Assembly: GCA_023666125.1 (NCBI GenBank)
Contig: JAMPCN010000017.1
Span: 1-37,400, forward strand
Length of the DNA: 37,400 nt
Source of the DNA: Bacillus sp. (in: firmicutes)
GTDB taxonomy: Bacteria > Bacillota > Clostridia > Lachnospirales > Lachnospiraceae
Direction: 5' to 3'
Each line of letters begins with the position of its first letter. The first letter of the stretch is position 1. Shown here piece after piece: positions 24,343-32,405 of the stretch. The notes under the pieces are model-generated. The model made no database searches. It had not been told where the DNA came from and saw nothing but the letters and a program-made list of their open reading frames with translations. Made by a program: the position numbers and the translations under genes.

Positions 24343-27300
24343 TCACAGCGAAACTTCCAGATAATTTTTTCTTTCCTCATAGCGATAACTGCTGTCCGTC
24401 AAAATAGATCTCACCAGACGGAGCGATATTTCATCCCCTTCTTTTAACGGATCGTACTGTCTGCCATCCCATACAAAGCGCATCGCCAGCTTTCCATCCG
24501 CTTCATAATATTCCGTGAAAATTTCCAGTCTGCCATCTCCATCCCGATTCGGCACAATATTGAGCGCGCAGATCTCTTCAAACACGCGCCGCAGATTCTC
24601 TATCTGGCGACGGTTTAAAAGATGTTTCTCCCCGAACTGCTGCAAAGCCTCGCTCATAGCGATAAAATCATAATCCGGCGAAGTAATGGTAAAGTTTAAA
24701 ACCTTTAAACGTTTGACAAACGCCCTTGTCCGTTCTTTCTCAGGCGCATCAAAAATCTTATCCGGCGTTCCTTCTTCATAAATGACCCCTTCATCCATAT
24801 AAAAAATCCGTGTGCTAACATCACGCGCAAATTTCATTTCATGCGTAACTATCATCATCGTAAGTCCCTGTGCCGCCAGACGCCTTATGACCGCCAGCAC
24901 TTCTCCAACCATCGTCGGATCCAGCGCGCTGGTCGGTTCATCAAACAACACAATTTCAGGCCTCATGGCGAGCGTTCTGGCGATTGCGACACGCTGTTTC
25001 TGCCCGCCGGAAAGTTCATCCGGATAGGCTAACGCTTTTTCCGCCATACCCACGGTCTTTAAAAGCTGCATACCATAGGCAAATGCCGTTTGACTGTTTT
25101 CTCCTTTCAGCCTCGTCGGCGCGAGCATGATATTTTCGATAACCGTCATATGTGGGAATAAATTAAAACTCTGGAACACCATCCCCATGCGTTTACGCAG
25201 ACCGCAGAGATTAACGCCCTTTTGTCCCATATCTTCGCCAAATACGGTCACTACGCCATCCGTAGGCGTTTCCAAACGATTCAGGCAGCGTAAAAATGTG
25301 GACTTTCCGGTTCCCGACGGTCCGATAATGGTAATAACCTCTCCTTTGTGGATTACGGTATTCACGTCTTTTAACGGCGTCACATCATGATACTTTTTTT
25401 GCAGATGGTCAACATGGATCAGGTCTTTTGTATCATCGTCTGTTCCATCTTTTGCCCTGCTCTCCTCTTGCAAATCGGATAAAATGGCTGCGTCCACCCC
25501 TTTCGGATAACGTCTGGGCCGACGTTTCACATCCAGTTTCCATTCCACCGCGCCAATGCCGAATGCTGCCAGCGCCGAAATCAGAAAATAAATGACTGCC
25601 GTAGTAATCAACGGGAAAAACGCTTCGTATGTCCGGCTCCTGATAATGTCGCCGGCTTTCGTCAAATCTTCAATGGAAATATAACCGACGATCGAAGTCA
25701 GCTTTAACATAGAAACAAACTCTCCGCGGTAGATAGGAAGCACCTGCCGCACCGCCTGCGGCATAATGATACGGACAAACGTCTGCCCCTTACTGAATCC
25801 CAGAGCCGCCGCCGCTTCCCACTGTCCGGCATCTATCATATTAATGCCGGTATTCAAAATACCCGCCGCCGATACCGCAAAGATCAGGGAAAAAGAAATA
25901 ATACCGACCGTGACCGGCGCAATCTTTACCGAAGCAAAAACGACAAAATAGATAATCATCAATACAACAAGGCTCGGTATTCCTTCTATCAAACGGCAGA
26001 TGCCTTTGGCAATCGCCGCCAGCGTCTTATTGCGGCACCGCAGCCACAAACACAGAAAAAACCCTGCCACAGTTCCTATCACGCCCGCCGCCACAGCAAT
26101 CTGCAGCGTCACCAGAAGGCCTTTCACTATCAGCTGCCAACGATTTTCCCGGACAAAAGTCTTTTCAAAACTCTCTGCAAACCTTTCCCAAACACCGCTC
26201 TCTTCTATGAGTCTTTCCTCATTGCTTACCACCATCACGGTTTCCACGTAAGTGTAAGGAATAGAGAACGCCATCACTTCTTTTTTTTCCGGCGTTTCAA
26301 ACAGATTGGAAAAAATATAGTCCACTTTACCGGATACACATGCCGACGTAATGCCGTCCCAATCATAAACCTCCACGGCAAGTTCCGCGTTGCACCACGA
26401 AGCGAAGCGCTTCATCAATTCCAGATCATGTCCCGTCAGCTCCATTCCTTCATAAAAAGAATATGGTTCAACCAATCCTGTCGTTCCTATGGTGATTGTA
26501 TACGCCGGATCTTTTACTTCTTCAATCTCGGGCATCGTGTAATCATGATTGACAAGCCAGCGATTCCGCATATCGTCCAGCATTCCGTTTTCTGACATTT
26601 CCTGCAGAAAATCATTTATCTTTTTTTCGGCGTCCGGTATCTCTGTTACCGGACTTATCGCCACCGCAACATTTCCCCGCTCTCCGATCACCGCATTTCC
26701 GTAGATGCGCAAATCCTCGTTTCCATCGGCAAGGTAACTTTCCAAAGTTGTCTTATCCACGGCATAAGCGTCCGCTTTTTTGCTGCTTACCGCAAGAAAA
26801 CCATTGGTCGCGTCGTCCACAATGATATACTGCGCTTCCGGATAAGTCTCTTTCGCCGCCGTCTCTGTCGTCGTTCCGGATTCTACCGCAATGATAGCGC
26901 TGCTGTCATTCAAATCGAACGTTTCCGCTCCCGCGTTTTCCATATTCTCCGCCCGGCATAAGAACACCGTGCCTCCCGAATAGTAGGACTCGCAGAAATC
27001 CACACTCTGCGCGCGTTCCTCTGTCACAATAATACAACATGCCGCAATATCCGCCTTATCCTGCTGGATAAAAGGAATCAAAGAAGCAAATTTTGTTTCA
27101 ATCAGCTCCACACCTTTATTCAGCCGCTCTGCTATCATCAGTACCAATTCGGTTTCAAACCCGGCAGGCTTTCCGTCATCCCCTATATACAACATCGGCA
27201 TATTGGTTCCATCGAACGCAAAGCGCAGCGTGCCGTTTTCGTGTTCCGAAAGGTCATAGGCAGACCAGTCTATCTTCATTTTCTCTTCATCTCCGGAAAG

Positions 27301-27765
27301 CCACTTTTTTGCCAGAACGTCGATGGACCCGTCCACTTTCATTTCCCTGATAACAGCAGATACCTCGTCTGTCAGGCTGCTGCCTTTTTTTAAAATCATG
27401 CTGTAATCATCGTGTGAAATAATCTCCGGGAAAACGCAGAACATTTCCGGACTCTGCGCTGCCGCCATGAGCGCCACCGGACTGTCTAATGCCACTGCCT
27501 CCACATCGCCCTTTTTCAAAGCCTCTAATTGTGTTGTCAGATCATCATAGTGGTTGTACTCTAAATGATTAAATTCCTCCGCCAATACCTGATCGTACAA
27601 AGAACCCGTCAGTGTGGCGATGGTCGTCTCTTCAAAATCATCCAGTGTCCGGTATATTTTATTTTCTGTTTCTTCTCCTGCACAGCCGGCCAGCACGGAC
27701 ACACATAAAAACAGACACGCCGCTATCGCTGCCGCTTTTCCTTTTCTCTTCCTCATGTGCCTCAT
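24343..27765 (-). CDS. Single-chain ABC amino-acid importer with C-terminal RsbW-like domain
   Basis: An 1140-residue fusion of a whole polar-amino-acid ABC importer. Lipoprotein signal with Cys28 (VLAGC). Residues 36-160 resemble only the second half of a family-3 binding protein; 178-405 are a complete one ([14 protein letters not shown]... NRWL); 420-515 resemble only the first half. The HisM/GlnP-type permease with about five TMs spans 545-745, with the EAA-like loop [20 protein letters not shown] at 650-669. The GlnQ-type ATPase (781-1020) is intact: GPSGTGKST (815-823), LSGGQ (918-922), Glu943 and His975. Residues 1022-1140 follow the SpoIIAB/RsbW HATPase pattern ([39 protein letters not shown]...[14 protein letters not shown]), but the N-box Asn appears replaced. 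It starts 5 bases after the STAS gene stop (TAAGGAAAATG), so is translationally coupled. Confidence 0.88.
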   Translation of the reverse strand: MRHMRKRKGKAAAIAACLFLCVSVLAGCAGEETENKIYRTLDDFEETTIATLTGSLYDQVLAEEFNHLEYNHYDDLTTQLEALKKGDVEAVALDSPVALMAAAQSPEMFCVFPEIISHDDYSMILKKGSSLTDEVSAVIREMKVDGSIDVLAKKWLSGDEEKMKIDWSAYDLSEHENGTLRFAFDGTNMPMLYIGDDGKPAGFETELVLMIAERLNKGVELIETKFASLIPFIQQDKADIAACCIIVTEERAQSVDFCESYYSGGTVFLCRAENMENAGAETFDLNDSSAIIAVESGTTTETAAKETYPEAQYIIVDDATNGFLAVSSKKADAYAVDKTTLESYLADGNEDLRIYGNAVIGERGNVAVAISPVTEIPDAEKKINDFLQEMSENGMLDDMRNRWLVNHDYTMPEIEEVKDPAYTITIGTTGLVEPYSFYEGMELTGHDLELMKRFASWCNAELAVEVYDWDGITSACVSGKVDYIFSNLFETPEKKEVMAFSIPYTYVETVMVVSNEERLIEESGVWERFAESFEKTFVRENRWQLIVKGLLVTLQIAVAAGVIGTVAGFFLCLWLRCRNKTLAAIAKGICRLIEGIPSLVVLMIIYFVVFASVKIAPVTVGIISFSLIFAVSAAGILNTGINMIDAGQWEAAAALGFSKGQTFVRIIMPQAVRQVLPIYRGEFVSMLKLTSIVGYISIEDLTKAGDIIRSRTYEAFFPLITTAVIYFLISALAAFGIGAVEWKLDVKRRPRRYPKGVDAAILSDLQEESRAKDGTDDDTKDLIHVDHLQKKYHDVTPLKDVNTVIHKGEVITIIGPSGTGKSTFLRCLNRLETPTDGVVTVFGEDMGQKGVNLCGLRKRMGMVFQSFNLFPHMTVIENIMLAPTRLKGENSQTAFAYGMQLLKTVGMAEKALAYPDELSGGQKQRVAIARTLAMRPEIVLFDEPTSALDPTMVGEVLAVIRRLAAQGLTMMIVTHEMKFARDVSTRIFYMDEGVIYEEGTPDKIFDAPEKERTRAFVKRLKVLNFTITSPDYDFIAMSEALQQFGEKHLLNRRQIENLRRVFEEICALNIVPNRDGDGRLEIFTEYYEADGKLAMRFVWDGRQYDPLKEGDEISLRLVRSILTDSSYRYEERKNYLEVSL

Positions 27766-27770
27766 TTTCC

Positions 27771-28070
27771 TTATTCCTCTATCGTCAGAATATCTGAAAA
27801 GCCCGTTACCTCGAATACTTCCATAACCGTTTCACATACATGCCGAATCACCATGCTGCCTTGTTTATTCATAATCTTCTGAGCGGAAAGCAGAACGCGC
27901 AGCCCCGCAGAAGAAACATACGCAAGCGCGTCAAAATCAAAAATAAGTTCCGTAATTCCGTCAATAGATTCCCTGACCGCCTCTTCCAGCTCCGGCGACG
28001 TCATCGTATCCAATCTTCCTTCCACACCGATTGTCAATGTTGTTCCTTCTTTTCTCCTCTGAATCGTCAT
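27771..28070 (-). CDS. STAS-domain anti-anti-sigma-factor-like protein
   Basis: A 99-residue stand-alone STAS domain. It has the typical order: strand [21 protein letters not shown], then [20 protein letters not shown], then helix [10 protein letters not shown] and strand MVIRHV, ending [13 protein letters not shown]. Ser54 in SSAGL aligns with the serine phosphorylated by RsbW/SpoIIAB kinases in RsbV and SpoIIAA. No sigma factor, classical anti-sigma kinase or PP2C phosphatase gene is nearby. Instead it is sandwiched between two transporter genes, each encoding an RsbW-like domain. AGGGAG lies 8 bases before the ATG. Being overlapped in translation with the ABC fusion implies a stoichiometric partner of it (inference). 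Confidence 0.93.
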   Translation of the reverse strand: MTIQRRKEGTTLTIGVEGRLDTMTSPELEEAVRESIDGITELIFDFDALAYVSSAGLRVLLSAQKIMNKQGSMVIRHVCETVMEVFEVTGFSDILTIEE

Positions 28071-28135
28071 ATTACAGTCTCCCTTTTTCGTTTTTTCTTA
28101 AGCCATTGATTTTACCGGATCCTTTCCATTTATTT

Positions 28136-29704
28136 TCATCCCTTTAAAAACCCTAATTTTTTTGCCGCAAACATAACTTCTGCCTGTAGGCAGGTCAGAT
28201 TCGCCGCTGTCATCACAAAATCCAAAATGGAATTTATCGCCACCGCAACAGCGATTGCTTCTCCCGGAATGCCAAGCTGCACAAACATGACCGTATAGCA
28301 GGTCAACGCTCCGCCCGGAATCGGCGGCGCCGCCATTGCAAGAAGTCCGACAATCAGAACTGCCGTTACCAGCCATACAGGCGTAATTTCCACGCCGTAA
28401 TGCTGCGCCATACACAAAGAAACGACCAAAAAGCCAACAACGCCGCCCGGTTTAAAAATAACCTGTCCTAAAGGAATGGCAAAATTAACAATCTTTCGCG
28501 GAATACCGAGCTGCTTTTCACAGGTTTCCAGATTCGTAGCAAAAGCTGCCGCGGATGACGCCGTGCTTAATCCGATCAGATAGGTCGGTAATAATTTCTT
28601 AACCAAAGATATAAACGGCATCTTAAAGCGTACCACTATCAGCAGCAGATACACGGATACGACCAGCGCACAACCCGGAACGGCGATGCAGAATACTTTT
28701 ATGATGCCCTTAAATCCTATCCCAAATTCCGATTGCAACAGATTGAAAATACTTAAGAATACGAATAATGGTATCAGTTTTCCAAGCAGCCGCATCAAAA
28801 ACTGCACGACCTCGTTTGCCTGCACGATAATATCCCGCACCGCCGATACTTTATCCCCCAGCACTAACAAAGCAACACCGACGCAGACGCCAAGGAAAAT
28901 AATCTGTAATGCGTTTCCGTTTAAAAACGGAGATATCATATCAGACGGTACGATATTCAGAATCATTTTGTAAATGTCGATGATTCCGCCGGAAAGATTT
29001 CCGATTCCCCCCAGAGAAAGAGGAAACATCCAGCATATCAAAAGCATGGTAATCGCGCTGAGCAAAAAAGTATCCAAAATCAATCTTTTCGTTACCTGTC
29101 CGCCGATTCTGCCGACGGCGGACAAATCACCGATGCTGATGATACCCCAGCAGACGGATAAAAATATTAACGGTGAAGATATCGCTCGCAGCAATCCCAA
29201 AATCATAGAAAAAAATGGTTCCGTCAGCATAAGCGTAATATTTTTAATCTCACCCGAAACGCCCCGCACGAAAAAGCCAAGCAAAACAGCGGATACAATA
29301 GCGGTAAGAAGCTGTGTCATCTGCCCCATACGCGCTTTTTTCGGCGGATTTAATAACAGTCTATTCTCCCCGTTCTGATAAGAATAGACCAAAGTAAGTC
29401 CTGCCTGCGCCAACAGCCTGTTGCTCAAAAAAAGGTCCTCTCCTTCTTCCAGAACATTCATCCGTCTGCCTGCCACCGCAAATTCGATATACTGCCTGCC
29501 GAACTTTTTACCGGTTCTACACAAAACCTGCGTTTCACCAAGTTCCTTTCTCCATATCCCAAGAATTTCTTCCAAAGACAAGCGGATACGGATAATGTCT
29601 TTTCTATCCGTCTCCGCTTCTGTCAATGCTTCCACACAGATACCTGACAGTAAATCTATCGCTTTATTCGTCAAAGTATAACATTCTTTTCGCTGCTTTA
29701 GCAT
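28136..29704 (-). CDS. SDF/DAACS-type symporter homologue with N-terminal RsbW-like domain
   Basis: A 522-residue protein. Residues 1-120 resemble a divergent RsbW/SpoIIAB HATPase: DIIRIRLSLEEILGIW (the conserved Glu kept, the N-box Asn replaced by Ile50) and a C-terminal LLAQAGLTLVYSYQNGENRLLLNPP. Residues 128-520 match the dicarboxylate/amino-acid:cation symporter fold with about eight TMs and two hairpins: STASSAAAF (HP1), IPLGQVIFKPGG (TM7), PPIPGGA (HP2) and NSILDFVMTAANLT (TM8). Aligned to GltPh, NMDGT becomes FKPGG, Asp390 becomes Asn491, Arg397 becomes Met498 and Asp405 becomes Leu506; Asp394 and Asn401 equivalents (Asp495, Asn502) are kept. Canonical Na+ coupling and acidic-substrate binding are therefore doubtful. 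I chose ATG 29704 (GGAGG six bases upstream); the frame is open to 29809. It is the first gene of the cluster. Confidence 0.85.
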   Translation of the reverse strand: MLKQRKECYTLTNKAIDLLSGICVEALTEAETDRKDIIRIRLSLEEILGIWRKELGETQVLCRTGKKFGRQYIEFAVAGRRMNVLEEGEDLFLSNRLLAQAGLTLVYSYQNGENRLLLNPPKKARMGQMTQLLTAIVSAVLLGFFVRGVSGEIKNITLMLTEPFFSMILGLLRAISSPLIFLSVCWGIISIGDLSAVGRIGGQVTKRLILDTFLLSAITMLLICWMFPLSLGGIGNLSGGIIDIYKMILNIVPSDMISPFLNGNALQIIFLGVCVGVALLVLGDKVSAVRDIIVQANEVVQFLMRLLGKLIPLFVFLSIFNLLQSEFGIGFKGIIKVFCIAVPGCALVVSVYLLLIVVRFKMPFISLVKKLLPTYLIGLSTASSAAAFATNLETCEKQLGIPRKIVNFAIPLGQVIFKPGGVVGFLVVSLCMAQHYGVEITPVWLVTAVLIVGLLAMAAPPIPGGALTCYTVMFVQLGIPGEAIAVAVAINSILDFVMTAANLTCLQAEVMFAAKKLGFLKG

Positions 29705-29845
29705 AGTGAACCTCCATTTCTTTTCTCTTAAAACATACAGACCAAAACGCCTGCCAAAGCATCGTTGCCATAGCATTATTCTATAATATTTTTGGTATAA
29801 GAAAAGCAAAAGGACGCATTTGTTACCTGACGTTTACTTTCAGGG

Positions 29846-29864
29846 CGGAAAAATTATATTTCCG
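29846..29864. promoter_or_regulatory. Dyad operator candidate upstream of the response-regulator gene
   Basis: Inverted repeat CGGAAA-N7-TTTCCG, centred about 27 bases before the -10 of the response-regulator promoter and thus covering the -35 position. It is also in the divergent region shared with the symporter gene, where a weak leftward promoter (AAGCAA 29804-29809, TCTATA 29780-29785 as complement) may lie. Confidence 0.35.
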
Positions 29865-29875
29865 AGCATTTTATA

Positions 29876-29884
29876 TGATATAAT
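29876..29884 (+). promoter_or_regulatory. Extended -10 promoter of the response-regulator gene
   Basis: TGATATAAT: a perfect TATAAT with the upstream TG of an extended -10. There is no good -35, and the dyad at 29846-29864 sits where the -35 would be. The expected start is near 29891, giving a leader of about 50 bases. Confidence 0.6.
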
Positions 29885-29941
29885 AGTCGCAAAAGAAAAC
29901 CAGCGGCTGCAAAGCAGACAAAAGAAAGGCATAATTTCTCT

Positions 29942-30619
29942 ATGGATAAAATCTTAATCGTAGATGATGACCCAATGATATTGGAAGATAACCGGACATA
30001 TTTTCATGCGATGGGATATGATACCGTCTGCGCAGCCACCGCGGGCGCGGCGGAAAGCATTATTCTTTCCAACGCCTTAGACTGCGTCATTCTGGATGTG
30101 GATTTACCGGATGGGAGCGGATTCGCATTATGTGAGAAAATACGCTCAAAGACAAATCTTCCCATCATTTTCCTGTCCGGCTATACAGAAGAAGAAAGCC
30201 GCATCCGCGGCCTGTCTGTCGGCGGCGACGATTATGTATGCAAGCCGTACAGCCTCAAGGAACTGGAATTGCGGGTGGCGGCACGCATCCGCTCCGGCAG
30301 AGCGGTCAGGCCTCCCCAAACGCTTACCTTTGGAGACTTCTTTATCTATCCGGCTTCCTGCAGCGCAAGCTATAAAGAACGCTCTGTTGATTTTTCCTCT
30401 TATGAGTTTGATGTGCTGTATTTCCTCGCAAAGCATCCGAATGAAATTTTCACCCCGGAGCAGATTTATGATTCCGTATGGAAAGCGCCTATTAACAAAG
30501 GCCAGAAATCACTGCAGGTCATTATGGGGCGTATCCGCAAGAAGCTCTGCGAGCTTCGTCCGGAGCATGACTATATCCAGACCAAACGATATAAAGGCTA
30601 TCTGTTCGTTCCTGACTGA
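29942..30619 (+). CDS. OmpR/PhoB-family response regulator
   Basis: A 225-residue two-domain regulator. The receiver domain (1-118) has the acidic pocket VDDD (8-10), the phospho-acceptor Asp52 in ILDVDLPDG, Ser79 in IIFLSGY and Lys101 in DDYVCKPYS. The winged-helix DNA-binding domain (128-225) has SSYEFDVLYFLAKHPNEIF, the recognition region KSLQVIMGRIRKKL and the wing QTKRYKGYLFVPD. The probable cognate kinase is the gene at 32406, on the same strand but separated by the reversed surface-protein gene. The only purine-rich run before the ATG (AAAGG, 29925-29929) is about 12 bases away, so translation may be modest. It is not followed by a visible terminator. Confidence 0.93.
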   Translation: MDKILIVDDDPMILEDNRTYFHAMGYDTVCAATAGAAESIILSNALDCVILDVDLPDGSGFALCEKIRSKTNLPIIFLSGYTEEESRIRGLSVGGDDYVCKPYSLKELELRVAARIRSGRAVRPPQTLTFGDFFIYPASCSASYKERSVDFSSYEFDVLYFLAKHPNEIFTPEQIYDSVWKAPINKGQKSLQVIMGRIRKKLCELRPEHDYIQTKRYKGYLFVPD

Positions 30620-30637
30620 AAAACCACAGATGCCCTT

Positions 30638-32362
30638 TTAAAGCCGCCGCTTAAAGACCTTTTTCCGCATGGCATGGAACAAACGCCGGAACACGCCGGC
30701 ATGAACGCCAAAACCTACTGCCCCGGCAGCCGCTGACAAGATTACGAACCCTGCAGCAGCAGTAATAATCCTGCCTGAATTCTCCTCATATGGCGGCGAT
30801 ATATTCTGTTGCGGCTCTACAGCGGGCGGCTGTTCTGCATTTGTACCTGTTTCCGCAGCTGTTTCTGCGGCGGGCGGCTGTTCCGTATTTGTACCTGTTT
30901 CCGCAGCTGTCTCTGCGGCGGGCGGCTGTTTCGTATTTGCACCCGTTTCCGCAACTGTCTCTGCGACGGGCGGCTGTTCCGTATTTGCACCTGTTTCCGC
31001 AGCTGTTTCTGCGGCGGGCGGCTGTTCCGTATTTGCACCCGTTTCCGCAGCTGTTTCTGCGGCGGGCGGCTGTTCCGTATTTGCACCTGTTTCCGCAGCT
31101 GTCTCTGCGGCGGGCGGCTGCTCTGTATTTGTACCCGTTTCCGCAGCTGTCTCTGCAGCGGGTGACTGCTCTGCATCCGGCGCTGTTACGACAGACTCTT
31201 CCTGCGGCGTCTTTGGTGGATCCATGATAGCTGTGCCGCCGCCCCGGTTACCGCCCCGATCTTCCGCAGCGTCCAGATGATCCGCCGCAAACCGAAGGAC
31301 ATTGGAAAAATGGGAAACACCGTCATGATCCCACTGCAGACGGATATAAATATAAGGATACTCTGCAGTATCCCACTCCCCATAGGGAAGCGACATATAA
31401 AAAACGGCAGACGGATCCGACACGTTATTTTCTTCATTCACCACCCAGTCTTTTTCGTTGAAAGAATATTCCGAGATGACTGTAATGGGTAAATATTCTT
31501 CCGGTTTCGTATAGCCGCCCCGGAAAACATAAAAATTTCTGCTCACACGCGCCTGTATGTCAAGGAACGTCAGCGGATAATCATTATAGACTACCATACA
31601 GACCGGAGGCTCCAGAAAGAAAGCGCCGGAATAAGACCCCTGCACCCGAAAACGCATCCTCTGCTCCTGCCATGTTTCCGTTCCTGTCATATTCCATACA
31701 ACCGGCAGCATCTCCGAGGATGAAACCGCGCCCTGATAATTGAGTCTGCATCTTAATGATGATGGCAGTACGCCGTTTACGCTCTGTCCGTTTTCTACAA
31801 CGACACAAACCGGATCGCTCTCTATCACTACCGGCGTATCCGCATAATGGATATCCCCTGCGATAGAACAGTCGTTTATGACGAGCGCCGCCCCTTCCTC
31901 CTGCCAAACCATATATGGCTGTGCAGTCTGCGGCTGCGTTCCCTGCATGGTAACTCCAGTCAGGTAAAGAATGCCGCCAGATGATATACGGAATATCGTC
32001 TGTGCGTTTTCTCCTCCTTGGAAAGCAAGAGCGCTACAGCCCGTAAAACTGACAGCTCCGGTTATCGTAACGGTATAATTTCCGGTGTCTATGAGGATTG
32101 GCGGCATATCTGCCCGATAAGGAATAAAATCATAATTTTCGTCCAAAACGATATCGGCGTCTAATCTAAGCGAACCGCCGGAGTCCTTATGCGTTTCCAT
32201 CCATGCGATAAACTCCGTACCATTCGCTACGGCATCGGCTGCTGCAACAGCATCTTCGCAGTCCGTCCGCTCACCCGCCATTGCTACGCAAGCATCGGAC
32301 AGATATAATAAAAACACAATGATAGAAGCTGCTGCCATCAAACTGATTTTTTTATTTTTCAT
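30638..32362 (-). CDS. Repeat-stalked cell-surface protein, membrane anchored
   Basis: A 574-residue secreted protein. The signal peptide (1-29) ends VAMA. The ectodomain (30-365) is rich in short beta strands; ALVINDCSIAGD and ILYLTGVTMQG look like right-handed beta-helix turns, but I do not recognise a family. Residues 398-509 are seven 16-residue repeats (EQPPAAETAAETGANT type), a Pro/Ala/Glu/Thr-rich stalk that should span the cell wall. A hydrophobic segment (about 532-555) and a basic tail (RRLFHAMRKKVFKRRL) anchor it; no LPXTG motif is seen. I chose ATG 32362 (AAAGGA at 32371-32376, complement), the only start giving a signal peptide directly. The gene lies reversed between a response regulator and its likely kinase. 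Function unknown; a sugar or mucin-related adhesin is speculation. Confidence 0.78.
   Translation of the reverse strand: MKNKKISLMAAASIIVFLLYLSDACVAMAGERTDCEDAVAAADAVANGTEFIAWMETHKDSGGSLRLDADIVLDENYDFIPYRADMPPILIDTGNYTVTITGAVSFTGCSALAFQGGENAQTIFRISSGGILYLTGVTMQGTQPQTAQPYMVWQEEGAALVINDCSIAGDIHYADTPVVIESDPVCVVVENGQSVNGVLPSSLRCRLNYQGAVSSSEMLPVVWNMTGTETWQEQRMRFRVQGSYSGAFFLEPPVCMVVYNDYPLTFLDIQARVSRNFYVFRGGYTKPEEYLPITVISEYSFNEKDWVVNEENNVSDPSAVFYMSLPYGEWDTAEYPYIYIRLQWDHDGVSHFSNVLRFAADHLDAAEDRGGNRGGGTAIMDPPKTPQEESVVTAPDAEQSPAAETAAETGTNTEQPPAAETAAETGANTEQPPAAETAAETGANTEQPPAAETAAETGANTEQPPVAETVAETGANTKQPPAAETAAETGTNTEQPPAAETAAETGTNAEQPPAVEPQQNISPPYEENSGRIITAAAGFVILSAAAGAVGFGVHAGVFRRLFHAMRKKVFKRRL
30836..31171 (-). 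repeat. Seven-copy 48-bp tandem repeat inside the surface-protein gene
   Basis: Seven nearly identical 48-base units encoding 16 residues each. As 48 is a multiple of three, copy changes stay in frame. The array is also open on the opposite strand and in another frame, giving misleading long ORFs. Unit 5 differs most (PPVAETVAE), and the terminal units use TGTN instead of TGAN. Confidence 0.95.
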
Positions 32363-32370
32363 CTGTAAAT

Positions 32371-32386
32371 TCCTTTCACGAAAGGA
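32371..32386. promoter_or_regulatory. Palindrome covering the surface-protein ribosome binding site
   Basis: Perfect TCCTTT-CACG-AAAGGA palindrome in the 43-base gap between the divergent surface-protein and kinase genes. In the leftward mRNA the 3' arm AAAGGA is the ribosome binding site of the surface-protein gene, so the hairpin can hide it. The kinase's own site (AGGAATAGGAG) lies just downstream on the plus strand. Confidence 0.5.
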
Positions 32387-32405
32387 TGCAGGAATAGGAG
32401 TTTTC

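Noticed and set aside
30836-31171. CRISPR array
   Set aside because: The units are contiguous 48-bp tandem repeats with no unique spacers and they code for a protein stalk.
30790-31227. Long overlapping ORFs on both strands across the 48-bp repeats
   Set aside because: The repeat unit length is a multiple of three, so any stop-free frame stays open. Only the leftward frame joins a signal peptide and a membrane anchor.
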